Below, in pieces: positions 50,492-58,050 of a stretch of DNA of 58,050 nt; the stretch's first letter is position 1, and every line of letters starts with the position of its first letter. The stretch is from Novipirellula artificiosorum (GTDB taxonomy: Bacteria > Planctomycetota > Planctomycetia > Pirellulales > Pirellulaceae), in NCBI RefSeq assembly GCF_007860135.1, contig NZ_SJPV01000022.1:1-58050 (forward strand). The letters run 5' to 3'. Made by a program: the position numbers and the translations under genes. The notes beneath the pieces were generated by a model. It did no database searches. It was not told where the DNA came from and saw only the letters and a list, made by a program, of their open reading frames with translations.

Positions 50492-51043
50492 ATGTCCATT
50501 CGCCTGCTGCGCGAGGGAGAACAGGTCGATGAATTGCAAATCAAGACAGGCAACGAATCCCAGGCCAGCCCAGAAGGGCTTACCGAGTTGCTGCTTGATG
50601 CGGGTGGCGGTCACCGCCGCAATTGGCAAGACTCAACGTTGCCTACCCTGCTTCAATGGGCCAACCCAAGGACATCCTATTTTCAACTGCTGGCAGACGT
50701 GCTGGATGAAGCGGACACATCGGAACAGGGGCGCATTCTGCAGTACGTGTGCGCGAGACGGGACGTTTCTGGCGGCGCAATCAAGCCGCTTGTCCAGTGG
50801 ATCGTGAAGAACGCGCCGCTGAAGGAACGTCAAGACACAATCGAACTGAGCCGGCTACCTGACGCTTTTTCGACCCCTCGAATTCATCAAGAATTTTTTG
50901 TGCCAGCAAAGATTCGATTGGCCGACCGCCCCAATGAGTTCATGGAGACGTTGTCGCTTGCCTACCTCGCAGCTTCGACTTGCACCGTCGAAGACCGAAC
51001 GAAATGCTTCGAATTGCTTCGGGATCTCTCGATCCCAAAATGA
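50492..51043 (+). CDS. Conserved-looking hypothetical protein
   Basis: A 183-aa soluble protein, largely alpha-helical (LLQWANPRTSYFQLLADVLDEADTSEQGRILQYV; KPLVQWIVKNAPLKERQDTIELSRL; FMETLSLAYLAASTCTVEDRTKCFELLRDLSI). Codon use in this frame looks like coding sequence. The ATG lacks a strong ribosome-binding site, so the start is uncertain and the protein may be a remnant. Its stop overlaps the start of the EF-hand miniprotein (ATGA), implying coupled translation. Not recognised. Confidence 0.5.
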   Translation: MSIRLLREGEQVDELQIKTGNESQASPEGLTELLLDAGGGHRRNWQDSTLPTLLQWANPRTSYFQLLADVLDEADTSEQGRILQYVCARRDVSGGAIKPLVQWIVKNAPLKERQDTIELSRLPDAFSTPRIHQEFFVPAKIRLADRPNEFMETLSLAYLAASTCTVEDRTKCFELLRDLSIPK

Positions 51044-51216
51044 AAAGTTATGCCCAGCGTATCATTGGTCGCTATGATAAGAATCAGGATGGATTGCTCA
51101 CCGAAGATGAATACTCCCAGATGCTGATGTCGCCTCACGACGCTGATCGAAACAAGGACGGAAAAATTGAGCTCGACGAATACGCCCGTTGGATGTCCGA
51201 ACGTGCGAAGAAATAG
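51040..51216 (+). CDS. Two-EF-hand calcium-binding miniprotein
   Basis: A 58-aa protein (MKSYAQRIIGRYDKNQDG...) with two canonical 12-residue EF-hand loops: DKNQDGLLTEDE and DRNKDGKIELDE, each with the full D-x-N-x-D-G-x-[IL]-x-x-x-E ligand set and flanking helices. Both loops look able to bind Ca2+ as a pair. It could be a genuine small Ca2+ sensor, or the C-terminal remnant of a longer planctomycete EF-hand protein. The last 82 bp overlap the 3' end of the convergent GH36-type gene. Confidence 0.6.
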   Translation: MKSYAQRIIGRYDKNQDGLLTEDEYSQMLMSPHDADRNKDGKIELDEYARWMSERAKK

Positions 51217-53981
51217 GCATGCTTGCGATCCTGTCCGCTCCGAAAAATTCCCCGCGACGACTTGTCGATTCCGATCCTGCCCCAGCCGGTCGAAGATTTC
51301 GCGGGCTTCAGATCGGATAGAAAGACCTGCGGCAACGGCGGTTGCTCGGGAGTTTCCACCTGCTTAGGCATGACTGCTGTCACGTGCCTTGCTTCGCTCC
51401 ACTGGCCATCCCAACCTCGCGTTTGCACCGCATAGTCGTAAGTCATTCCGAACTTGACGGTTCCGTCTTGGTACGACATGCCGCCGATTTCGGCCATCGA
51501 CACTCCGTCTCGCAAGACCCGATAGCCATACGGGCTGGAAGGTTTCCAGCCGATCGACACTTGATCGAAATCGACTGTCGCCTCGAGTTCGTTCACGGGT
51601 TCAGGGTGCTCGGCCCGCACCTCGCTCGGCTCGAATTGTGCCGACCATCTGACTTGGCCACCCGCTGCCGATCGGATCCGCACGCGAACGGTGGGGCCCG
51701 AAAGCTCAGCGGTCATCTCAGTCGTGTCGGTCAAGTCGGCCAGGACGACATCCTTTAGCTGCCATGATGCTTTGCCGGTTGGCACGACGATCCGTAATTC
51801 GTAATCTTCGCCACCAATCACTTCGCTTACACCGCTGAGCGTAGCGGTTGCATCGTCCCAATGCTCGTTGCGCAAATCAACGACGCCCTGCGTGACGTGT
51901 CGCGACGTACTGATCACCTGCGGATGTTCTTGAGCGGGCCGGAGGGCCAGCATTGCACAGCCGCCAGCTTTCAGATCCACAGCAACCGTTTCCGAAAACG
52001 GCGGTACGAAGCGATCGTTCCAAAAATCGAAGCCCACATATTTTTCCGCCTGCGGTACACCGAGTCGCTCTAGCGGGTACTCCAACTTGGCCGACTTGCT
52101 GATATCCCAGTTGAACAACCCGACAACGTCTTTCCGCACCGGATCGCGTTCATCCGTTAACAGCCAGATTTGGGCCGGGTCGTTTTCCAGGTAGTCCACG
52201 GGGCGGACGGTCTTCAGAGTATGTGATGGCAAACCGCGTCGCAGGATATCCAATCGATCCGCTGGCAGTTCGTAGTAGCTGTAGCTGCTGGAGTGCAGCG
52301 AGCCGGTCAGGGCCGTCCAGGACACCGACGTTTGGGCCATCGGTTCCGGGAACGAAGGCCGTACGTAGACGGGATCAGGGTCGTTGTACCAAACTCGCTT
52401 GTTCAAGAAGAAGACTCGCGTTGAAAACAGCGGCCCGCGGACCAGCCTTTCCGGTAGAGCTCCGTTGTCGGGTCCGACGCGCATCGCGTCCACTCGGCCC
52501 ATCGCTGGCCCGAACGAACGCATGTTTTGCGGCGCGCAACATCCAAGAAAGAATGCGTCAGGACCGGCTGTCTGACGCACAAGGTCCAATCCTTTGGCAT
52601 AGGCTTCGATGGGTGTGATTGTTGGATCGAAGCGAGTCGTCTGTCCCAAGTCATCGTCTTGATACGAAGAATTGACGTACAACAGCTTCGCACCGGTTCC
52701 CGTCCACAGGCCGTCCATCTTGAAGTACTCGTATCCCCACTCGTGGGCCATGCGTTGGACGATCGATCGCAGGTACTGTTGCGTCTTGGGGTTGGTCATA
52801 TCCAAGCAGGTGCCACCCCAGCGAGCGACGAAGGGGGCTTCGCCTGCTGGAAAGTCGGGCCGCTTGCCACCGTTGGTTTCGTTGATGTGGTTGTCTGGCG
52901 ATCGTCCTTCCTTGTAGAACAAATCGAGCTTGTCGGCCCAGTAGGGATCGTTCCATGTGCCGGCGAACGGCATGAACCAAATTCCGGGAACGAGTCCTTG
53001 CGAGCGGACATAGTCGGCGGTCTTTTTCATGCCCGAAGGGTAGGGTCCATCGGCAAGGATCTTAGAAAAATCTTTGCGAGGTCCGTTCTGACTTTGACCG
53101 GCCTGCCACTTGTCATCGATTTGCACGACATGGAATCCGTAGGGGACCAACTGGTCATGAACAAAATCGGTGTTGCGCGCGATCTTCTGTTCGTCCGATG
53201 CACCGTCGTGATACCAAGTGCAGTAAACGCTGGGTTGGTCCGGGAGCCGGATGTTCAATTGCTTGGCAATCGCATCGCCGTATTGTTCCAGTCCCAGGCG
53301 GATGTCGTCGAAAAAGCCGATCAGCAGCGTTTCGGTTTTCACTTGCTGCTGAGGCTCAATGCGCAAGTCGCCATAGTCGATGCGCGCTTGCAGCGTTGCC
53401 TGAGAGTCGATCACGTCGGAGAAAACAATTCCCGAACCGCGATGGTGAGTAGACCATCCACAGACGATGCCCCGGTGGTTATTGGGGTCACCGACAGCCA
53501 TGAACGTGTAACCGCCGGGATGATCGGCAACATCCAGCAGTCCCGCAGTACTGATTGTCTTTAGCTGTGCTGGCGGTACGCCCAGATCGAGCTTGGCGGA
53601 AAGCATCGAGTCTTTGTTGACAACCCGCTGTCCATCGCCCGTGTTGACAAGGGTGCGCTGCCAGACGGCGAATGGCAACGTTGGAAAGAGTGTTACCTGC
53701 GTTTGATCGCCGGACGGTTGCTGCAATCGAATCGCTTGTCCTTGACCCCACGTAGGGTCGTTAACGCTTCGCACGACGGCCTCCGTAGCGCCCGACGAGT
53801 TCTCGTCGGTGTGGATCAGAAACGACTGATCCGAATCGCTCCGCCTTAGGTTCAAGCAGCCATCTTGCCAAACCGCGTTCATTCCAAGGCCGGATATCTC
53901 CGATGGAGCAGCCGTGGCTGCAAAAGGGAGGCTCAGCATCACAGCAGCCATTAACGGCAAGGGGATCTGCTTACGGGTCAT
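51135..53981 (-). CDS. Exported GH36/GH27-type glycosidase (alpha-galactosidase-like)
   Basis: A 948-aa exported protein; ATG 53981 starts the signal peptide MTRKQIPLPLMAAVMLSLPFAATAA, preferred over 54023. N-terminal beta-sandwich about 30-250; the TIM barrel starts QPSVYCTWYHDGASDEQKI with VVQIDDKWQAG, GLVPGIWFMPFA, and the likely nucleophile Asp in GYEYFKMDGLWTG (near residue 423). The downstream DAMRVGPDNG region could contain the acid/base Asp. This order matches GH36 (alpha-galactosidase/raffinose-synthase-like). C-terminal beta-domains follow. The tail (about 30 residues, KHAYFFARSDIQRAYSS...) lies antisense to the EF-hand gene and looks like readthrough of a lost stop. Confidence 0.8.
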   Translation of the reverse strand: MTRKQIPLPLMAAVMLSLPFAATAAPSEISGLGMNAVWQDGCLNLRRSDSDQSFLIHTDENSSGATEAVVRSVNDPTWGQGQAIRLQQPSGDQTQVTLFPTLPFAVWQRTLVNTGDGQRVVNKDSMLSAKLDLGVPPAQLKTISTAGLLDVADHPGGYTFMAVGDPNNHRGIVCGWSTHHRGSGIVFSDVIDSQATLQARIDYGDLRIEPQQQVKTETLLIGFFDDIRLGLEQYGDAIAKQLNIRLPDQPSVYCTWYHDGASDEQKIARNTDFVHDQLVPYGFHVVQIDDKWQAGQSQNGPRKDFSKILADGPYPSGMKKTADYVRSQGLVPGIWFMPFAGTWNDPYWADKLDLFYKEGRSPDNHINETNGGKRPDFPAGEAPFVARWGGTCLDMTNPKTQQYLRSIVQRMAHEWGYEYFKMDGLWTGTGAKLLYVNSSYQDDDLGQTTRFDPTITPIEAYAKGLDLVRQTAGPDAFFLGCCAPQNMRSFGPAMGRVDAMRVGPDNGALPERLVRGPLFSTRVFFLNKRVWYNDPDPVYVRPSFPEPMAQTSVSWTALTGSLHSSSYSYYELPADRLDILRRGLPSHTLKTVRPVDYLENDPAQIWLLTDERDPVRKDVVGLFNWDISKSAKLEYPLERLGVPQAEKYVGFDFWNDRFVPPFSETVAVDLKAGGCAMLALRPAQEHPQVISTSRHVTQGVVDLRNEHWDDATATLSGVSEVIGGEDYELRIVVPTGKASWQLKDVVLADLTDTTEMTAELSGPTVRVRIRSAAGGQVRWSAQFEPSEVRAEHPEPVNELEATVDFDQVSIGWKPSSPYGYRVLRDGVSMAEIGGMSYQDGTVKFGMTYDYAVQTRGWDGQWSEARHVTAVMPKQVETPEQPPLPQVFLSDLKPAKSSTGWGRIGIDKSSRGIFRSGQDRKHAYFFARSDIQRAYSSSSIFPSLFRSAS

Positions 53982-54253
53982 GTGTGGTTCCGTCCGATTG
54001 GAGGGGCGTGCTTTGTGGTTCAACGAAAAACAACGGAGAAATACGGTGTGCGATTTAGATTAGATGATTGTAGCGTGACTTGCACACGGGATTTTCCAAG
54101 GCAGGCATGATTTTTCGTTGAGTCGCAGTTTCTCTCCGGGCTTCATTCTCGTCGTCGACTTGAAACATCGATCAGCGGTTTTGAAAGATTCAAGCGTGTA
54201 GACTCGCTTTACCGTTACCGTTGCCCCTGTTGCAAACCCATTCCCAGTCGACG
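53982..54253. other. Intergenic region, no gene
   Basis: Nothing recognisable in 272 bp. The GH36 promoter would lie here. The adjacent 3' end of the fragment at 54254 is broken. Confidence 0.5.
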
Positions 54254-55480
54254 TCACCGATCACCGTGTCTTTGGCAGGGATTCCCGGGCTTGCGCGTCG
54301 TGGCACTGAAGAACTGAAGATATTCGTCGCCGTTCTGAATCACCTGACCAGGACTGGCCGTGATCGAGTAATAGGTATCGGGTTTCGTGCGGAAAGGGAC
54401 CACGTCTGTTTGCTTGATCCATGGGCCCGCCGCACGAATCGCCTTGGCTTTCATCGTGAGATACGGGAACGATGGGATCCGATCCGGCGGGGCGGATACA
54501 TTGGGCGTTCCGAGATAGAACATGTGCCACTGCTTGCCGTCGGAAAACGTGACACCATAGGAAGCGGATTTCGAATCATCCTCACCCGGTCCGCCGAACT
54601 CGAGAATGGGTCCTTTCTTCTCCCAACTTAACAGATCTTTGCTGACGGCTAGCGAGCAGAGCCAACCCTCGGGCCCGGCTGCGTCGTAATGCAGATAGTA
54701 AGTGCCCTTATCTTCAAACACCCATACATCTCGGGCGCCAAGCATGTCACATCGTTCGGGGCCGTCGCCGTAGCGAAGCACCACGCCATGATCTTTCGCA
54801 TCCATTCGCAGCGTGGCTTCGGGGCGACCATCAGCGTATTTCGGAGCTTCCGCCAATGGGGTAGAAGATGTAGGCTGCCATCCCGCGATCGCCTGAGCGA
54901 GTTCGTCCAGCAGTCGCGTATTGGGCGCATACTCGGGCGTTGTGCCCATGGTTGGACAGATTCGACCGCCTTCGGAGTGTTCGTTCCAGGCATAGATGAG
55001 CACGCTGTCCGCCTCGCAGTTGTCAGGATGGTTGGCGACCCAATCCATGCCCGACGTGACATGTTCCATGAACTCGCCTGGTAGCGGTTCTAAGTAGTGT
55101 TGCGCACCAAATTGTTCCGGCTTCACCTCGTGTCGCGGCGTGTGATTGGCGCCACTCATAAGCGGCACGACCAACTGGCGTTTCGAGTTGTCACCCCTAC
55201 TGCAGGGACTCTCCAAAAAACTCTTACAAATGTTAGGCCACAGCTCGGCGTAGGGCGTGCCTTCTTTCGTCGAACCAAACGCGCCGCGATAGGCGCTCAC
55301 GGCATCGAGCCCGGCCTGGTCGACATAGACCGCTGCCCAAATGCCGCCTGAATTCATACCGACAATGTAGGGATTGCCAACACCCGCCTTCAGGGCTCGA
55401 TCCCGCAGAGCGGCGACGGCCTCCTGTAAATGATTCACCGTCACGCCTTTTCCAGCGGGAGGGTCCCCGAGAGCGACCAA
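54254..55480 (-). pseudogene. Chimeric remnant: GH99/WbsX-like C-terminal part plus GH43-like propeller part
   Basis: A 408-codon open stretch without a proper start (a TTG, 15 nt after an in-frame TAG). Residues about 1-200 match the C-terminal half of a GH99/WbsX-like glycan hydrolase (GIWAAVYVDQAGLDAVSAYRGAFG; VLIYAWNEHSEGGRICPTMGTTPEY), lacking the usual first 250 residues. Residues about 205-400 match the start and middle of a GH43/GH130-type five-blade propeller (GTYYLHYDAAGPEGWLCSLAVSKDLLSWEKKGPILEFG; YYSITASPGQVIQ), ending abruptly in an unrelated tail, GNPCQRHGDR. I read this as deletion remnants. It could be intact only if a natural fusion plus frameshifts is assumed. Confidence 0.72.
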
Positions 55481-56190
55481 TCCGCTTTCACATCGCTAAT
55501 CGTTGGACTCGGAACGCCGGGCATGCCTTTGATGCGGTCCGCGGGATGAGGATGGGTGGTTCCGAAAATGTACCGTTGCCAATCGCCTTTACCGGTGCCG
55601 GGGTTCTTCCACCATGCCACATATTCTTCGCCGTTACCTGCGATTAAGTCCAAGTTTCCATCCGCGTCCATGTCGGCGATGTCGAGCCCTTCGTCGTAGG
55701 CCTCGGTCGTGATATGCGTCCGCGGACATGCGTCATCGTCTGGGTTGGCCGGAATCTCGAAATAGTGGACGCCATCTTCGCCGGCCAAGACCACTTCCGG
55801 CTTCCCTCCACCGATGATCTGCCCCAATCCAAACCCTTGGCTGTTGACGTGAGTGGTCTCGGGAACATTGCCGATCTTCTTGAACGTCCACTGCGAACCC
55901 TGCCTGTCCTTCGCTTCGATCCACCAAACATCTGGCAATGCTTGTGCGATCACGTCACCGAACTCATCTCCATCGACATCCACACACAGGATCGCGTCAA
56001 CATTGCGGCCGAAATCAACTCGCTGCCACTTTCCTGTCAAGTCGCCACCCGGGTTACGATAGAAGTAGCGTCCTGAGACGATATCTTTCATGCCGTCATC
56101 GGTCAGATCCGCAGCGTGCAGCCCAAAATACCGCAACCAATCGGGCGAATCGGTATCGCCCCATTTGCCACGCTGGTCATCGACATGCAA
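55441..56190 (-). pseudogene. VCBS/FG-GAP repeat protein, truncated at both ends
   Basis: A 249-codon open stretch of FG-GAP/VCBS beta-propeller repeats with Asp-rich Ca2+ loops: WLRYFGLHAADLTDDGMKDIVSGRYFYRNPGGD, LCVDVDGDEFGDVIAQALPDVWWI, IADMDADGNLDLIAGNGEEYVAWWKNPG. The N-terminus begins mid-motif (HVDDQRGKWGDTDSPD) after a TTG, and no signal peptide exists. The C-terminus breaks at FGTTHPHPADRIKG and runs into unrelated GMPGVPSPTISDVKADW, where a further repeat is expected. The frame is the same as that of the upstream gene, separated from it by one TGA (56199-56197). Confidence 0.75.
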
Positions 56191-56196
56191 GACCGT

Positions 56197-57513
56197 TCAA
56201 TGATCGAGCGATCGCTTCGCTGTTCGATAGCGAACGAGCAATTGGATTCCAGGCCAATTGACTTCCATTCCATGAACCATCTTCCCATCGTACAGCGGTG
56301 TTTTTCCGGTTCCGATTGTGTTCTTACCCGAACGAAGGATCGAGACGTCTGGTAAATCGACGCTATGAGCATAGTAGCGATAGCGCGGACCTTCGTGGTC
56401 CAAAACCTTCACGCCGTTCACCGTGATGCCATTCATATAGCCTGGCGACCAACTCGACCAAGCTAATCGAGCAGCAGTCGCCCTCGTCAAATTGCCTTTG
56501 ATCGTCACGCTTTCTTCGTACGCTTGATTGCGAGTCACCCAGTTGGTTGGCACTTGCTCGGGCCGACAGAGTTCGACGGAAATACCGTCACGATGCAACT
56601 GTACCCCTGACACCGCATCGGTCATGGTGATCAAACCCGTATCGTCAACAATCCGAGCGGCTAGCGAAATCGGCTCGCTCTGGTCGGGAACCCAAGAAGT
56701 GTCCCAGCTGCAACGGTAGGGAAACACAGTGGAAGTTCCCAAGTGATGCGTCAGCTGCCCGTGGTAGAAAAAGTAGTGCCAACGTCGGTGGATTCCGTCG
56801 CCTTCCCAGTTGACTCCATCGTAGAGCCCCACGTAATCGACCCTTTCAACGTGTCGTTGGCGATCAAGAATCTCCACGGCCAAAGGAACCTCGAGTCCGA
56901 CCACTGAATCGGCTGTCGGTGTTAGGATTCGGCCCGTGACATGTTCTTTGTTGGCTGGCTCGTAATAGATCCTCAGATGCACGCCGTAGATTAAATGCTG
57001 GGGCCATCCCCAATCCTGGTCGGGGCTGACCCGCAATCGAAACTGGTTTACCGCGTCACCGCTCCTCCCGGCTGCATCATCCGCAACCAAATTCGCCAAA
57101 TCAACTTCGGCCGAAATGCATGTGTGGTGGTAGTAGTCACGGCGTGGTTCTGGGATTTGTTTCGGAGCCGGCAGATCAATCCAATCGCTGTCGTTCCACT
57201 GGATGGCAAGTCCATGAGTCCCATTGTGCGAGAGGATTTTTTCGACAACGACTTCGGCTCGCGTGGCCTGTTCCAAGTCCAATGGATGAGGAAACGAAAC
57301 CCATTGGTTGATGTAGTCGAAATCAGAACCACGGTCGGGGTAGGAAACACCCTTCTTGCCACCGACGCGAAGAGCACCACCCGCGTCGCCACCTGTATTT
57401 GTGTAAAGGTACTCGCGAAAAACGTCATTGGGATTTGGTTCCGCCATGACATTCTCCCACACCGAAATCATAAAACATATGGTTAACAACAAGCGAAGGG
57501 TTGAGTTCATCAT
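56197..57513 (-). CDS. Exported conserved hypothetical protein (beta-sandwich/Ig-like domains)
   Basis: A 438-aa exported protein with signal MMNSTLRLLLTICFMISVWENVMA. The mature part is beta-rich: FREYLYTNTGGDAGGALRVGG, QWVSFPHPLDLEQATRAEVVVEKILSHNGTHGLAI, then an Ig-like stretch, ILTPTADSVVGLEVPLAVEILDR, and a final domain ending HGMEVNWPGIQLLVRYR. This combination is recurrent in planctomycete secreted proteins associated with polysaccharide loci; I do not recognise a catalytic motif. The last residues TAKRSLDH and the stop seem foreign, and the same frame continues after the TGA into the VCBS fragment. Confidence 0.75.
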   Translation of the reverse strand: MMNSTLRLLLTICFMISVWENVMAEPNPNDVFREYLYTNTGGDAGGALRVGGKKGVSYPDRGSDFDYINQWVSFPHPLDLEQATRAEVVVEKILSHNGTHGLAIQWNDSDWIDLPAPKQIPEPRRDYYHHTCISAEVDLANLVADDAAGRSGDAVNQFRLRVSPDQDWGWPQHLIYGVHLRIYYEPANKEHVTGRILTPTADSVVGLEVPLAVEILDRQRHVERVDYVGLYDGVNWEGDGIHRRWHYFFYHGQLTHHLGTSTVFPYRCSWDTSWVPDQSEPISLAARIVDDTGLITMTDAVSGVQLHRDGISVELCRPEQVPTNWVTRNQAYEESVTIKGNLTRATAARLAWSSWSPGYMNGITVNGVKVLDHEGPRYRYYAHSVDLPDVSILRSGKNTIGTGKTPLYDGKMVHGMEVNWPGIQLLVRYRTAKRSLDH

Positions 57514-58050
57514 GATGGGGTTCTCTGCTTGCTCACGGTGGAAGACGTCGATTGTGCTTCGAGGATTCGTTGGGCGAACGGCCCAAGCACCAAGAATACG
57601 AAGAATATTGGTCGAAACGACGAGTGGTGGTAGGAAACCATAGGAACGAGTTTAAGCGACAGCGGTGGCCAGCTGCAACACTCGAGACGGAGCCTGTGGC
57701 TAGCACTCGCCCAGGCGGGAGTCCTACCCGCTCACCTGGAAACCATTTCCAGTCTGCACCTGGATCGCGTGGTTCATAGGGTTTCAGGGAGCGAGAAGTA
57801 CATCAACGACGGAACGTGTCAACAAGTTTGAGAAAACATATTCTGGAATTTAGCATCGCGTGAACAACAAGTGACGACTTTGGTAGTGGACGAGGCCACG
57901 AGTCCCGTGTTGCAGGACTCGTGGCCTCGTCCACTTCTATGAAATGTTTGCTGCTGTCAAGTGACTGTTGTGTTGGGGTGGTTGTTGATTGAGTTTGCGT
58001 TTAAACGATCCGGTTCCCCATTCTTCTATCCGAGCTCTGATGGCCCAAGT
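57514..58050. other. Intergenic region, no gene
   Basis: Contains the GTAG hairpin at 57883-57936 and otherwise no recognised feature; no ORF beyond shadows. The promoter of the minus-strand gene at 57513 should lie near 57514-57700. Confidence 0.55.
57883..57936. repeat. GTAG hairpin, GTAGTGGACGAGGCCACGAG family
   Basis: Arms 57885-57905 and 57915-57935 are perfectly complementary over 21 bp around a 9-nt loop (CGTGTTGCA). The left arm starts GTAG (57883); the right arm carries GAAG in the equivalent minus-strand position. Same overall plan as the GTAGTGGA REPINs but a different core. Confidence 0.85.

Noticed and set aside
50154..50807. Frame containing TPLVLFDRECPF, reminiscent of a DCC (DUF393) thiol-disulfide protein
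   Set aside because: The resemblance stops after ten residues and the CxxC is lost; the frame overlaps oadB and a better ORF. Considered chance.
52527..53564. Plus-strand ORF of 345 codons
   Set aside because: Antisense to the GH36-type gene; shadow.

Overview
The window looks like a chromosomal segment of a planctomycete, most likely a Pirellulales / Rhodopirellula-like bacterium. This is inferred from gene content: a RecQ with a planctomycete-style C-terminus, a double-ExbD plus TPR operon, many secreted PQQ-propeller, PhoD-like and glycoside-hydrolase proteins, a COG2054 (MfnE-like) kinase beside CobL, and many short GTAG-type hairpin repeats between genes. No rRNA, tRNA, CRISPR array, prophage or intact transposase was seen.

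Layout. 1-1.4 kb: a truncated hinT 5' end follows prfB, which carries the classical +1 programmed frameshift. 1.4-16.5 kb: housekeeping and accessory genes (mnmA, a TerB-like protein, an APH/P-loop-kinase fusion, recQ, a rhomboid protease, a redoxin, cobL, the MfnE-like kinase, a UvrC-like GIY-YIG protein, a possible BshC-like protein coupled to a GT2, and cfa). 16.5-20.9 kb: a minus-strand exbD-exbD-TPR operon with no exbB, a stand-alone LigD-phosphoesterase-like protein, and a divergent PmtA-like methyltransferase. 21-27 kb: a dihydroorotate-dehydrogenase-like protein, a coupled operon of two small membrane proteins and a B12/radical-SAM protein, and a secreted-type methyltransferase coupled to an APC permease. 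27-35 kb: a USP/NhaD-ArsB-type antiporter pair, a lactonase, a membrane protein, a CDP-alcohol phosphatidyltransferase and a PhoD-like phosphatase. 35-46 kb: a polysaccharide-degradation neighbourhood (PQQ propeller, two clan-A glycosidases, a GH2 enzyme, a GH67/GH20-like enzyme). 46.4-50.3 kb: a Na+-translocating oxaloacetate decarboxylase set oadG-oadA-oadB. 50.5-57.5 kb: an unknown protein coupled to a two-EF-hand miniprotein, a GH36-type enzyme, and a visibly decaying cluster of truncated carbohydrate-active and VCBS genes.

How the genes work together. The 36-57 kb block reads as an exported glycan-degradation locus. The linked Na+ pump, the Na+/H+-type antiporter and the lactonase fit sugar catabolism with sodium energetics, but this link is inferred from proximity only.

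The most distinctive signal outside genes is a set of at least four different GTAG-headed inverted-repeat families (REP/REPIN-like, at about 2.8, 24.4, 32.9, 36.4 and 57.9 kb). A second class, at 22.0 and 48.5 kb, shares conserved outer ends (GGACAGCGCCACTTT) but carries unrelated internal hairpins. One of these sits between oadA and oadB.
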